A DNA stretch of 64,000 nt from CAMASH01 sp041746635 (lineage in GTDB: Bacteria; Verrucomicrobiota; Verrucomicrobiia; Chthoniobacterales; Terrimicrobiaceae): positions 1 to 64,000 of the forward strand of contig JBGTGQ010000008.1 of NCBI GenBank assembly GCA_041746635.1, in the 5' to 3' direction. The notes under the pieces were generated by a model. It had not been told where the DNA came from. It searched no databases and was given only the letters and a program-made list of their open reading frames with translations. Positions 7,879 to 17,645 of the stretch are shown piece after piece. The position numbers were made by a program, and so were the translations under genes. Numbering within the stretch: the stretch's first letter is position 1; each line of letters starts with the position of its first letter.

Positions 7879-10800
7879 ATGCTTTCTTCGTCCAATAATT
7901 CCGGCCTGCGAGACAATCACACGAGGGGAACGGTCGCTGACTTTCTTCGGGGAAAGAGCCAGACCGGCTCGAAGCTCTCCATCGTCTCCGCCTACTTCAC
8001 GATCTACGCCTACGACGCCCTCAAAGAGGAACTTGAGCGCATCGAACACCTCGACTTCCTCTTCGGTGAGCCGTCTTTCGTGAACCGCCTCGACCCAAGC
8101 AAGACCGAGACGAAAGCCTTCATCATCGATGCGGACGGCTTGGAGCTTTCAAACAAGCTCCAGCAGAAACGCGTCGCCAGAGAGTGCGCCGACTGGATCG
8201 AGCGCAAGGTGGACATCAAGACCATCAAGCAGTCCAATCTCCTTCACGGGAAGATGTATCATGTCGCCACCGCTGGGGTGGAAGACGCCATTCTCGGGAG
8301 TTCAAACTTCACCGTGCGCGGCCTGGGTCTGGGAACCGCCAATAACAACATCGAGCTGAACCTCATTGTGGACGGCAACCGCGACCGCCAGGAACTCAAG
8401 CAGTGGTTCGACGAGCTTTGGGGCAACGAGGCGCTCGTGAAGGACGTCAAGCAGGACGTCCTGAACTACCTCAAACAGCTCTACGAGAACAACACCCCAG
8501 AGTTCATCTATTACAAGACACTCTTTCACATCTTCGAGAAATTCCTCGGCGATGTCGGCAAGACTGATGCGGATCTCGGCAAAACCAGTCTTTTCGAGAC
8601 TGGAATCTGGAAAGAGCTGTTCGAGTTCCAGAAGGACGGCGCTAAAGGTGCCATCAACAAAATCCTCCGCCACAACGGCTGTATCATCGCGGACAGCGTC
8701 GGCTTGGGAAAAACCTACGAGGCGCTCGCCGTCATGAAATACTTCGAGCTGAAGAACGAGCGCGTCCTCGTTCTCTGCCCGAAAAAGCTTCGCGACAACT
8801 GGACGGTTTACAAAGCCAACAGCCTCCTCAATCCCTTCGTCGCAGACCGCTTCCGCTACGATGTCGTTTCCCACACCGACCTCAGCCGCGAGACCGGCTA
8901 CTCTGGTGACATCAATCTCGCGACGTTGAACTGGGGCAACTACGACCTCATCGTCATCGACGAGTCGCACAACTTTCGGAACAACACTCCCGGCAAAAAG
9001 GACGAGGAGGGGAATATCATCCGCAGGAGCCGCTATCAGCGCCTCATGGATGACATCATCAAATCCGGCGTCCGTACGAAAGTCCTCCTCCTCTCCGCCA
9101 CCCCGGTCAACAACGACCTCAAAGACCTCCGCAACCAACTCTACTTCCTCACCGAGAACCGCGACGACGCCTTCGCGGAATCCATCGGCGTCGGCAGCCT
9201 CAAGGAAACCCTCGCCACCGCGCAGAAGGTCTTTTCCCTCTGGGCGAAAAAGCAAACCCACGAGCGCAAGACCGGCGAACTGCTGGAGAAACTCAACGCC
9301 GCTTTCTTCAAGCTCCTCGACGAATTGACCATCGCCCGCTCACGGAAGCACATCCAGAAATACTACAAGGCCACCATCGCCCAGCTCGGCGGTTTCCCGA
9401 AGCGCGAGAAGCCCGTTTCCATTTACCCCGAGATTGATCTGCGCGGGCGCTTCCTTTCCTACGACAAACTCAACGACGAAATCGCCGGCTACAAACTCGC
9501 GCTCTTCAACCCGTCACGTTTCGTGATGCCCGAACACAAGGCCGATTACGAAAAAAAGGGGGCGTTTCCATTCACACAAGGCCAGCGCGAAACCTTCCTC
9601 ATCGGCATGATGAAGGTGAACTTCCTCAAGCGCCTCGAAAGCTCCGTGAAATCATTCGAGATCACGATGGAACGGACCATCGCCAAGATCGAGAGCCTCG
9701 AAAAGAAGATCAAAAACTTCCAGGAGTTGCCCAAGCAGAACCCCGATTCCGAGGAACTCGAGTTGGAACTCGACGACCCCGGCCACGACGAAGACCTCGA
9801 AGACGCCATGCAGGTGGGCGGCAAACTGAAGTTTCGATTGGACCACCTCCGCCTCGATGACGAAGACGGCAAGGAAGGTTGGCTTAAAGCGCTGAAGCGC
9901 GACAAAGACCAACTCCGCATCCTTTACAATGCCGCGCAGGACGTCACACCGGAGACGGACGCCAAGTTGGCTGAACTCAAAAAGCTCATCGCGGCCAAGG
10001 TAGCCAAACCCACGACGAACAAACACGGCGAGCCGAACCGAAAGGTTCTCGTTTTCACCGCCTTCGCCGACACCGCCACCTACCTCTACGAGTCGCTCCT
10101 CGAATGGGCACACAAGGAACTTGGCATCCAAATGGCCCTCGTCTGCGGTGGCGGCGACACCCGCACCACTTTTGGCAATAGCGCCTACGACCAAATCCTT
10201 ACCAACTTCTCACCCCGCGCCAAACACCGCGCAAAAATTTCGTCCATGCCTCAACACGGCGAGATCGACCTGCTCATCGCGACGGACTGCATTAGCGAGG
10301 GCCAAAACCTTCAAGACTGCGACTACCTCGTCAACTACGACATCCATTGGAATCCCGTCCGAATCATTCAACGCTTCGGACGTATCGACCGTATCGGGAG
10401 CGTCAATTCTGACGTCCACCTTGTGAATTTCTGGCCCACGGAAGACCTCAACAAATACATCAACCTCAAGAACCGCGTCGAAGCCCGCATGGCACTCGTG
10501 GACCTCTCCGCCACCTTCGAGGACAACGTGCTCAAGAATGAGGAAATCGAAGACATCATCTCCGACGACCTCCGCTACCGCGATAAACAGCTCCTCCGGC
10601 TCAAGGACGAAGTCCTCGACCTCGAAGACCTCGGCGACAGCGTCTCCCTCACCGAGTTCACTCTCGACGACTTCCGCCTCGAACTCCTGAAATACATCGA
10701 GGCGAACAAGGCCGCCCTCGAAGCCGCGCCCTTCGGCCTCTACACCTGCGTCCCACCTCATCCCGACTACAAGGTCATTGGCCCCGGCGTCATCTTCTGC

Positions 10801-11217
10801 TTCCGGCTGGAGGGCCAGCGCGGCGGCGACCCCGACGCCAAGCCCGCGCCAAGCGAGTCCATCAATCCCCTCCATCCCTACTTCCTCGTTTACGTCCTCG
10901 ACGACGGCAACGTCCGCTTCGGCTTCGCCCACCCCAAGCAGATTCTCGACATTTACCGCCTCCTCTGTTCCGGCAAGGCGGAGGCCCACGCCCAGCTCTG
11001 CAATCTCTTCGACCAAGAGACCAACCACGGCAGCGACATGAAGGCTTACGACACCCTCTTGCAAAAAGCAGTTGACTCCCTCGCCGCCACCTTTCGCAAG
11101 CGCGCCGCTTCCGGCCTCCAATCCGGGCGAGGCTTCGTCCTGCCGGATGCGAAAGAGCAGGTCCATGAAAAGACCGACCTCGAACTCGTCACCTGGCTCG
11201 TCATCAAAGCCCCATGA
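7879..11217 (+). CDS. PLD-nuclease/SNF2-type helicase fusion
   Basis: This 1112-residue protein joins a phospholipase-D-like nuclease domain to a superfamily 2 helicase. The PLD half-site is LHGKMYH (about residue 122) with SSNFT shortly after. Helicase motifs follow in order: GLGKTYEA (about 275), DESHNF (about 360), LLSATPVNND (about 405) and the motif VI region QRFGRIDRIGS (about 830). A charged, acidic insertion lies near residues 610-640. The C-terminus (about 890-1112) has no domain I know. The stop overlaps the start of the methylase gene (ATGA). Family knowledge links such helicases to restriction or DISARM-like defence; which system this is remains open. Confidence 0.88.
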   Translation: MLSSSNNSGLRDNHTRGTVADFLRGKSQTGSKLSIVSAYFTIYAYDALKEELERIEHLDFLFGEPSFVNRLDPSKTETKAFIIDADGLELSNKLQQKRVARECADWIERKVDIKTIKQSNLLHGKMYHVATAGVEDAILGSSNFTVRGLGLGTANNNIELNLIVDGNRDRQELKQWFDELWGNEALVKDVKQDVLNYLKQLYENNTPEFIYYKTLFHIFEKFLGDVGKTDADLGKTSLFETGIWKELFEFQKDGAKGAINKILRHNGCIIADSVGLGKTYEALAVMKYFELKNERVLVLCPKKLRDNWTVYKANSLLNPFVADRFRYDVVSHTDLSRETGYSGDINLATLNWGNYDLIVIDESHNFRNNTPGKKDEEGNIIRRSRYQRLMDDIIKSGVRTKVLLLSATPVNNDLKDLRNQLYFLTENRDDAFAESIGVGSLKETLATAQKVFSLWAKKQTHERKTGELLEKLNAAFFKLLDELTIARSRKHIQKYYKATIAQLGGFPKREKPVSIYPEIDLRGRFLSYDKLNDEIAGYKLALFNPSRFVMPEHKADYEKKGAFPFTQGQRETFLIGMMKVNFLKRLESSVKSFEITMERTIAKIESLEKKIKNFQELPKQNPDSEELELELDDPGHDEDLEDAMQVGGKLKFRLDHLRLDDEDGKEGWLKALKRDKDQLRILYNAAQDVTPETDAKLAELKKLIAAKVAKPTTNKHGEPNRKVLVFTAFADTATYLYESLLEWAHKELGIQMALVCGGGDTRTTFGNSAYDQILTNFSPRAKHRAKISSMPQHGEIDLLIATDCISEGQNLQDCDYLVNYDIHWNPVRIIQRFGRIDRIGSVNSDVHLVNFWPTEDLNKYINLKNRVEARMALVDLSATFEDNVLKNEEIEDIISDDLRYRDKQLLRLKDEVLDLEDLGDSVSLTEFTLDDFRLELLKYIEANKAALEAAPFGLYTCVPPHPDYKVIGPGVIFCFRLEGQRGGDPDAKPAPSESINPLHPYFLVYVLDDGNVRFGFAHPKQILDIYRLLCSGKAEAHAQLCNLFDQETNHGSDMKAYDTLLQKAVDSLAATFRKRAASGLQSGRGFVLPDAKEQVHEKTDLELVTWLVIKAP

Positions 11218-14200
11218 AATCCGCCCTCGTCAATTTCCAGACCCTTTCGCTCAAGGACGCCGCCCGCCATCTTCTCGCCAAGCTCGGCTACAAGAGCGAC
11301 AAGTTCCTCGTCGGCGCAGGTTCCAAGCCTCAGGACTTCCTCAATGACTTCGCCTCCGGCCACCCTTTCGACCAAGCCAAAGCCCTAGTCCCCGAGTGGA
11401 AATCCGCCGACCTCCTCTTCCAGCTCACCGATCAGGAACTCAGCCGCGAATCCAGTCTCTTCACCGACAACTCGGTGCAGGCAGCCCTGCTCAAGTCCTA
11501 CATCTTCATCGCCATCGAACTGAAGGGCAGCGACTACGCCCGCGGCAAGTTCTCCGCAATCACGCGCCAGATTAACCGCCTCTTCCCCATGCCCGTCATG
11601 GTGATCTTCAAACACGGTGAGCGGCTCACCATCGCCGTCATCAACCGCCGGCGGAACAAGATCGACGACAGCAAGGACGTCCTCGAAAAAGCCACCCTCA
11701 TCCGAGACATCTCCATCGCGAATCCCCACCGTGGCCACCTCGACATCCTCGCCTCGCTTGCGCTGCCCAATCTTGCCCACCCGAAGAAGCTTCCCATTAC
11801 CGACTTCGACACCCTCCACGCGGCGTGGGAGCAAATCTTCAACGTCGAGTTGCTCAACGAACGCTTCTACCGCGAACTGGCCAACTGGTATTTCTGGGCG
11901 CTCCCGCAGGTTGAGTTCCCCGCCGATCTCGAACCCGACGACGAGAAACGCCGCGCTACCGGCCTCATCCGCCTCCTCACCCGCCTCATCTTTTGCTGGT
12001 TCCTGAAGGAAAAGGGCCTCATCCCCGAGCAACTCTTCCACCCCACCGATCTCGCCAAAATTCTAAAGGGCTTCGATCCCGAGAGCGAGACCAGTTCCAC
12101 CTACTACCAGGCCATCCTGCAAAACCTCTTCTTCGCAACGCTAAATCAGCGCATGGGCAAGGACGGCAACGGCAAACCCTACCGCATCTTCGCAACCGAC
12201 GAAGGCTTCCAAAAAAACCGCGCCACCTACGACGTCAACAACCTCTACCGCTACGAAGGCCTCTTCGCCGACGGCCCCGACGCCGCCCTCACCCATTTCG
12301 CCGACATCCCTTTCCTCAATGGCGGACTCTTCGAGTGCCTCGACCGCACCGAGGACGGCACTGACAAAAAGCGTTACCTCGACGGCTTCTCCCGCAATCC
12401 CAAAAAACGCCCCCACGTTCCAGACCGCCTCTTCTTCGACAGCGGGGAAATCGCTGATCTCTCGGAGGTCTATGACGACAAGAAGCGAAAAGCGGAGAAG
12501 GTAACCGGCCTCATTACCATCCTTAACCGCTACAAGTTTACCATTGTCGAGAACACACCCATTGACCAGGAAATCGCCCTCGACCCCGAACTCCTCGGCA
12601 AAGTCTTCGAGAACCTCCTCGCCTCTTACAACGAAGAAACCAAAACCACCGCGCGCAAGCAGACCGGCTCCTTCTACACGCCACGCCCCATCGTGGATTA
12701 CATGGTGGACGAGTCGCTCAAGGCACACCTCACCCGCGCCCTCATCGATCAGGCCCGCATGAAGGAACCCGACGCCCGCGCTGGTCTCGACCTCCTCTTC
12801 GCCTACACTGAGAAAGAGCATGCCTTCACACGCACCGAAGTCGCCGCTCTCATTTTCGCCATCGACGCCCTGAAAATCCTCGACCCCGCCTGCGGCTCCG
12901 GCGCGTTCCCCATGGGCGTCCTCCACAAGCTCGTTTACATCCTCGTCAAGCTCGACCCCGACAACGACCGTTGGAAGCAGACCCAGCTCGCCAAGCTCGA
13001 CTCGGCCCCCATGCGCGAGGAACTCGAACGCGCCTTTGCCGACAACAACGACGACTACGGTCGCAAGCTCTACCTCATAGAAAACTGCCTCTACGGCGTG
13101 GACATCCAGCCCATCGCCATCCAGATCACCAAACTCCGCTTCTTTATCTCGCTCGTCTGCGACCAAAAGACCAACCGGAACAAAAAGGAAAACCACGGCA
13201 TCCGTCCGCTGCCCAATTTGGAAACCAAGTTCGTCGCCGCTGACACCCTCATCGGCCTGCCCGAGATGACGCAATCCTTGCTTGTCGATCCCCGCGTCGG
13301 CCTCATCGAAAAGGAAATCGAATCTCTCTACCACAGCCACTTTTCCGAGCAGCGGCGCGATAGAAAACTGGCGAATCAGCGCAAAGTCAAAAGCCTCCGC
13401 CATGAACTCGCCACGCTCCTCGCCGAAAGTCTGATGTCCCCGGCGAAGTCAAAACACGTTGCCGAATGGGACCCCTTCGATCCGCAATCCTCTGCTGACT
13501 TCTTCGATCCTCATTGGATGTTTGGACGTTCGCTCACCGAGGGTTTCGACATCATCATCGGCAATCCGCCCTACATCTCCGTTGAACGTTTTGCTGGCAC
13601 CTCGATTCAGGCGCTTTGGCAGAAACGATTCGAGACGTATGCCGCTCGCGGGGATGTCTATTGCTTCTTCTACGAGCGCGGTGCCGACCTGCTGCGCGAG
13701 GGAGGCAACCTCACCTTCATCACCTCCAATAAGTGGATGCGGACAGGATACGGCGAACGGTTGCGGGGCTTTCTCTCCTCCAAAGTCAACACCGAGGCGG
13801 TGCTCGACTTCGGTATGGCTCAGAACTTCGGTGCTGCCACCACCTACACTTGCATCACCCGATACGTGAAAGAAATGCCAGACGGCAAAGTTATGTCCTG
13901 CTATGCCACGGATGACCGGGCCGCTATCGGTGACCCAGGCGGTTACTTCGTCGAAAACGCCGTCCCACAGACGAGTTTTACCACCGACCCTTGGATTGTT
14001 CTCTCGGGAGTCCGGCTCCGCATCAAGAAGCTTGTCGAAGCCCAAGGCATCCCCCTCGAAAAATGGGACATTCAGATCAACTACGGTATCAAGACTGGCT
14101 TCAACGACGCCTTCTACCTCAGTGCTGAACAGCGTAACTCCCTAATTGCGGAAGACCCCGCATCCGACGAACTGATTGGCAGGCTCCTTAGAGGCCGCGA

Positions 14201-15059
14201 CGTGGAGCGTTATGCGGTCAACTGGAATGAGACATACCAACTCGTCATCAAATTTGGAGCGCACGAATATTTGGAGGAGCGCTACCCGGCTGTGTTCCGG
14301 CATCTGCAGCAGTTCGAAAAGCAGCTCAAGGAGCGTGGACAGTGCCAATACGGGCGAGAACGCAAAAACAAGGACGCCGACAAGAAGTATCCCGGCCAAC
14401 ATCATTGGCTGGAGTTGGACAACAATCCTAGCGACGAAAATCTGAAGCTCTTTGCAGCCCCGAAGGTCATGTATCCAAACATGACCAAGTTCTTGCCTTT
14501 CTACTTTGATAATGGCGGCGGCTACCTGACGAACGACAAAGGGTTCATCATCAACTCGGAAACTCAGTCCCTTTGTTACCTCACAGCATTCCTGAACTCC
14601 CATCTGTTCCGCTGCTGCTTTCGCGACAATTTTCCGGAATTGATGGGCAACACCTACGAAGTTCGCAAAATCTTTGTGGACAAAATCCCGGTCAAGAAAC
14701 CGACCGCCGCCGAGGCGAGCCTGTTTGAGCGGTTAGTCCCCCTCATCCAGTTTGCCAAAGCCAATACCGGAGCCAGCCCTGGAGCCGCCGCATTCCTCGA
14801 AGACCTCATCGACGCCTGCGTGATGGAGTGCTACTTCCGCGAGCACATGGCGGAGCACGACCTACTCTTCCACGACACCGTGGCCCCGCACCTCGCAGCC
14901 TACGATCCTGCGGCCAGCGAAGCGACGCAGAGCGACCTTCTCACCGACCTCTACCAAACGCTCAATGCCCCCAGCCACCCCATCCGCAACCGTCTCCTCC
15001 GCCTCACCGCCGACAGCCCCGATCTCCTTGCCGTCATCAAACAAGAAGGCCGCGTATGA
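11214..15059 (+). CDS. Large Eco57I-class adenine DNA methylase, restriction system
   Basis: This is a 1281-residue N6-adenine methyltransferase-type protein. The SAM motif DPACGSGAF is at about residue 557 and the catalytic NPPY at about 783, spaced as in Eco57I/PglX-like enzymes. The C-terminal 450 residues would be the target-recognition part. The N-terminal 400 residues contain IAIELKG (about residue 101), which could be part of a PD-(D/E)XK fold, but I cannot confirm a nuclease. It overlaps the helicase gene before it and the ATPase gene after it by ATGA, so the three are one operon. PglZ, BrxC or HsdS partners are absent. Confidence 0.87.
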   Translation: MKSALVNFQTLSLKDAARHLLAKLGYKSDKFLVGAGSKPQDFLNDFASGHPFDQAKALVPEWKSADLLFQLTDQELSRESSLFTDNSVQAALLKSYIFIAIELKGSDYARGKFSAITRQINRLFPMPVMVIFKHGERLTIAVINRRRNKIDDSKDVLEKATLIRDISIANPHRGHLDILASLALPNLAHPKKLPITDFDTLHAAWEQIFNVELLNERFYRELANWYFWALPQVEFPADLEPDDEKRRATGLIRLLTRLIFCWFLKEKGLIPEQLFHPTDLAKILKGFDPESETSSTYYQAILQNLFFATLNQRMGKDGNGKPYRIFATDEGFQKNRATYDVNNLYRYEGLFADGPDAALTHFADIPFLNGGLFECLDRTEDGTDKKRYLDGFSRNPKKRPHVPDRLFFDSGEIADLSEVYDDKKRKAEKVTGLITILNRYKFTIVENTPIDQEIALDPELLGKVFENLLASYNEETKTTARKQTGSFYTPRPIVDYMVDESLKAHLTRALIDQARMKEPDARAGLDLLFAYTEKEHAFTRTEVAALIFAIDALKILDPACGSGAFPMGVLHKLVYILVKLDPDNDRWKQTQLAKLDSAPMREELERAFADNNDDYGRKLYLIENCLYGVDIQPIAIQITKLRFFISLVCDQKTNRNKKENHGIRPLPNLETKFVAADTLIGLPEMTQSLLVDPRVGLIEKEIESLYHSHFSEQRRDRKLANQRKVKSLRHELATLLAESLMSPAKSKHVAEWDPFDPQSSADFFDPHWMFGRSLTEGFDIIIGNPPYISVERFAGTSIQALWQKRFETYAARGDVYCFFYERGADLLREGGNLTFITSNKWMRTGYGERLRGFLSSKVNTEAVLDFGMAQNFGAATTYTCITRYVKEMPDGKVMSCYATDDRAAIGDPGGYFVENAVPQTSFTTDPWIVLSGVRLRIKKLVEAQGIPLEKWDIQINYGIKTGFNDAFYLSAEQRNSLIAEDPASDELIGRLLRGRDVERYAVNWNETYQLVIKFGAHEYLEERYPAVFRHLQQFEKQLKERGQCQYGRERKNKDADKKYPGQHHWLELDNNPSDENLKLFAAPKVMYPNMTKFLPFYFDNGGGYLTNDKGFIINSETQSLCYLTAFLNSHLFRCCFRDNFPELMGNTYEVRKIFVDKIPVKKPTAAEASLFERLVPLIQFAKANTGASPGAAAFLEDLIDACVMECYFREHMAEHDLLFHDTVAPHLAAYDPAASEATQSDLLTDLYQTLNAPSHPIRNRLLRLTADSPDLLAVIKQEGRV

Positions 15060-16765
15060 AGTCCCTTCTTCACAAGATCGAGATCACGAACTTCAAAGCC
15101 TTCCGCCAGTTTGCCCTTAACCTCGAAGGCCGCCACCTCCTCGTTTACGGCGACAACGGAGCCGGCAAATCCTCGCTCTATTGGGCGATCTACACGTTCC
15201 TTCAAAGCGCTCGTAAGACGACACCAGGTGTTGCGAAATACTTTGACCCTGCTGACGCGCAGAACTTGCTCAATACGCACGAGCAGGATGAGCCAACGCC
15301 GAAGCTGGGGCAAATCGCGATGACTTTGCGAGACACCTTGACCAAAAACGATACGACATTCCGGATTGGCAGAGAGCCGAACGGCGGAACCACCCATGGA
15401 ACTCATCAGCAATCCGCCATCCTCAAAGGCGACCTCGCCAGCGACTTCATCACCTACCGCTTCTTCTTCGGTTTCTCGCATTTCCGAAACTCCGATAGGT
15501 TCAACATTTGGCCCCTGTTCGAGAAAGAAATCCTACCATTTGTAGCCTCAACGACCACTCTACCGAGTTCGCCTCTAGATTGGTGGCAACGGATCAAATC
15601 CGGGGTAGCCAACCCAACCCGAAGTCGGGGGCTCGGAGGCACCTATGCATATGATGAATTCGAGCGCAACACGAAGGATTTCGCTGATGTGCTGTCTGCA
15701 TGCGTGGACACGATTAGTGCGAAAGCGCAGGAGTTTTACGACAAACACTTCTCGCACGATGACCCAACGAAAGTGACGCTTCGGCTCAGTGTTCCAAAAA
15801 TTCAGGGCACGGGGACGCCAGCCTTCCCGAGTTACGATCGCTCAACGGATCACTTTGTGGAACCGTTCATTGAGTTCGGAATTCAACTAGCCGACAAAAT
15901 TGTCAATCGTCCCCAGTCCTTCCTCAACGAAGCCAAACTCACCCAGCTTGCGCTTTCCGTCCGGTTCGCCGCGTCGCTCGTCAACCTACACGACTCCGAT
16001 CTCAAGCTCCTCGTCCTGGACGACCTGCTCGTAAGCCTCGACATGAGCAACCGGATGAAAGTCGTCGAAATCCTACTTACGGATCCAGAGTTGGCCGATT
16101 ACCAAAAGATCATCCAAACCCACGACCTAGGACTCTACGAAGAGTTTCGTCGAATGGTCGGAACAGCTCACACCGACTGGTGTTTTAGAAAGCTCCAAGG
16201 CAATCCAAAGGATGGAATTGATCCCAAAGAGGATAAAGACCCCCTAGAAAAGGCGACCGACTATCTCAAAGGACACGACCTTGAAGCTGCGGCCCTTCAA
16301 CTCCGAAAAGCTGCTGAGGACACCGCCCAAAACTACTTGAAGATGGCAACGGGAAAGGCTCCCAAGCCGGGCGAATTTCACTCGCTCTCGCAAAAATTGG
16401 ACAAGGCGAAGAATATTCTTCTGAGTCGGCTTCCCCTTCAGCTTTTCAAGGACGCCTGCTCCAAGGTTCCCAAAGCGCATCGAGACAAACTCGTCCGGAT
16501 GAATGACGACGACATTGATGCCGAAACAGGCCTCACGCCGGATGAAAAGACTTTGCTCAAGCAACAGCGCGAAAAGCTGAAGCAGTTCATGACTAAAGAT
16601 GCGTGGAAAGCCCTCGAAGCGATAGAGGTCCTCGACGCCGTGGTCCAAATGAAAGACCGCGTTCTCAACCCCGCCGCCCACTGGTCCGAAACTCCACTTT
16701 ACGATGCTGAGGTCAAGAAAGCTCTGACGCTCGTGGAACGGCTTAAAGCAACACTTTTGAAATGA
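15056..16765 (+). CDS. ABC-type ATPase with HEPN-like C-terminus, third gene of the defence operon
   Basis: This is a 569-residue SMC/RecF-like ATPase. Walker A (GDNGAGKSS) is at about residue 32, a signature-like ALSVRFAAS at about 301 and Walker B (LVLDDLLVSLD) at about 319. There is little room for a long coiled coil between them. The C-terminal 200 residues are helical and end in RVLNPAAH (about residue 534), an Arg-x6-His pattern that fits HEPN ribonucleases. The start at 15056 overlaps the methylase stop; the longer upstream open frame is the shadow of the methylase. The ATPase may sense or gate the nuclease pair, and the HEPN-like part may be an RNase effector. Both roles are inferred. 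Confidence 0.8.
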   Translation: MKSLLHKIEITNFKAFRQFALNLEGRHLLVYGDNGAGKSSLYWAIYTFLQSARKTTPGVAKYFDPADAQNLLNTHEQDEPTPKLGQIAMTLRDTLTKNDTTFRIGREPNGGTTHGTHQQSAILKGDLASDFITYRFFFGFSHFRNSDRFNIWPLFEKEILPFVASTTTLPSSPLDWWQRIKSGVANPTRSRGLGGTYAYDEFERNTKDFADVLSACVDTISAKAQEFYDKHFSHDDPTKVTLRLSVPKIQGTGTPAFPSYDRSTDHFVEPFIEFGIQLADKIVNRPQSFLNEAKLTQLALSVRFAASLVNLHDSDLKLLVLDDLLVSLDMSNRMKVVEILLTDPELADYQKIIQTHDLGLYEEFRRMVGTAHTDWCFRKLQGNPKDGIDPKEDKDPLEKATDYLKGHDLEAAALQLRKAAEDTAQNYLKMATGKAPKPGEFHSLSQKLDKAKNILLSRLPLQLFKDACSKVPKAHRDKLVRMNDDDIDAETGLTPDEKTLLKQQREKLKQFMTKDAWKALEAIEVLDAVVQMKDRVLNPAAHWSETPLYDAEVKKALTLVERLKATLLK

Positions 16766-16769
16766 GCCA

Positions 16770-16985
16770 GCCGCACTTCCAATCGGCCATGGCCGAGCGC
16801 GACTCCTCTTCCGCGACCTCGGGGCCCCGCACCTCGCCGCCTATGCCGCCGATGGTGGGACCGCCAGCGATGCACAGCAGCGCGACTTCGTCACCCACCT
16901 GCACGCCACCCTCAATGGTCCCTAGCCAACTCCATCCGCAACCACCTGCTCTGGCTCTGCAAACCTCTGGACACCCGACTGTGAC
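16770..16985 (+). pseudogene. Relic of a second adenine-methylase gene (C-terminal piece)
   Basis: Read with one frameshift, this stretch resembles the last 70 residues of the methylase at 11214-15059: MAERD, then LLFRDLGAPHLAAYA and DFVTHLHATLNGP, against MAEHDLLFHDTVAPHLAAYD and DLLTDLYQTLNAP in the intact gene. Similarity begins near a YF/HF residue pair just after the ATPase stop and continues past an in-frame stop (TAG about 16922). The divergence shows that it came from a paralogous methylase, not a fresh duplication. It suggests that an older restriction unit once followed here and was replaced. Confidence 0.7.
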
Positions 16986-17005
16986 ACCTTCTCCAGAATG
17001 GGGTG

Positions 17006-17043
17006 TTGACAGCCGTGTCGCGACAACTATACGTTTGTATAGT
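17006..17043 (+). promoter_or_regulatory. Promoter and overlapping operator of the LexA-like gene
   Basis: TTGACA (17006-17011) is followed 16 bp later by TATACG (17028-17033), a plausible -35/-10 pair. A perfect inverted repeat ACTATACGTTTGTATAGT (7-bp arms, 17026-17043) covers the -10 box and the expected transcription start. The start codon is at 17046, so the message would be leaderless or nearly so. This is the expected layout for tight autorepression by the LexA-like product. Confidence 0.65.
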
Positions 17044-17045
17044 TT

Positions 17046-17645
17046 ATGATGCTCACCGCCACACAGCAGCAGGTTCTCCATTTCATCGTTTCCCAGTGGG
17101 AAGCGGGCGAGGCCCTGCCCAGTTGCCGGGAAATCGCATCGCATTTCGGTTGGTCGAGCCCGAAATCCGCAACCGACGTGCTCAAAGCTCTGAAACGCCT
17201 GAAGTTTCTCGCGCTCGACTCGGCCAGCAGTCGCAAATATCGGCTCACGGAAAAAGCCCTTGGGTTGCCGGTGCGTGGCAGCATTCCTGCCGGCTTTCCG
17301 GTCGATAGCCTGGAAATGGAGGGAGAATATTTTGCCCTGACTCCGGCATCTTTCGGAGTCCGCAGCCGCGCCAACTCTTTTTTTCTGAAGGTGAGAGGCG
17401 ACTCGATGACCGGACGGCGGATTTTTGACGGCGACATGGTTTTGGTCGAGCGGGACATCCAGCCCAGAAATCTGGACATTGTGGCCGCATTGATTGATGA
17501 GCAGTCCACCCTCAAAACCCTTGTTCAGAAAAAAGAGACTGTTTGGCTCCGCAGCGAAAACCCCGCCTACCCTGATTTGATCCCCGCACAAGAACTGAAA
17601 ATCCAAGGCGTTGCCCGCGGCGTGATTCGCCCCCTCCGGCCATGA
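17046..17645 (+). CDS. LexA-like S24 self-cleaving repressor
   Basis: This 199-residue protein has a winged HTH at the N-terminus (about residues 1-75, with LPSCREIASHFGW and SATDVLKALKRL) and an S24 peptidase-like C-terminal domain. A likely Ala-Gly cleavage site is in SIPAGFP (about residue 81), the nucleophile Ser in GDSM (about 120) and the Lys in TLKTLV (about 159). It looks complete. It overlaps the following methylase gene by ATGA and an operator-like palindrome covers its promoter. It probably keeps the restriction operon low and releases it when RecA filaments form, as LexA does. This is likely a local regulator, not the cell's own LexA. Confidence 0.82.
   Translation: MMLTATQQQVLHFIVSQWEAGEALPSCREIASHFGWSSPKSATDVLKALKRLKFLALDSASSRKYRLTEKALGLPVRGSIPAGFPVDSLEMEGEYFALTPASFGVRSRANSFFLKVRGDSMTGRRIFDGDMVLVERDIQPRNLDIVAALIDEQSTLKTLVQKKETVWLRSENPAYPDLIPAQELKIQGVARGVIRPLRP

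Noticed and set aside
7879..16765. Assignment to BREX, DISARM or type I restriction
   Set aside because: PglZ, BrxC, drmA, drmB and HsdS are absent and the PLD-SNF2 fusion does not match the named gene sets I know.
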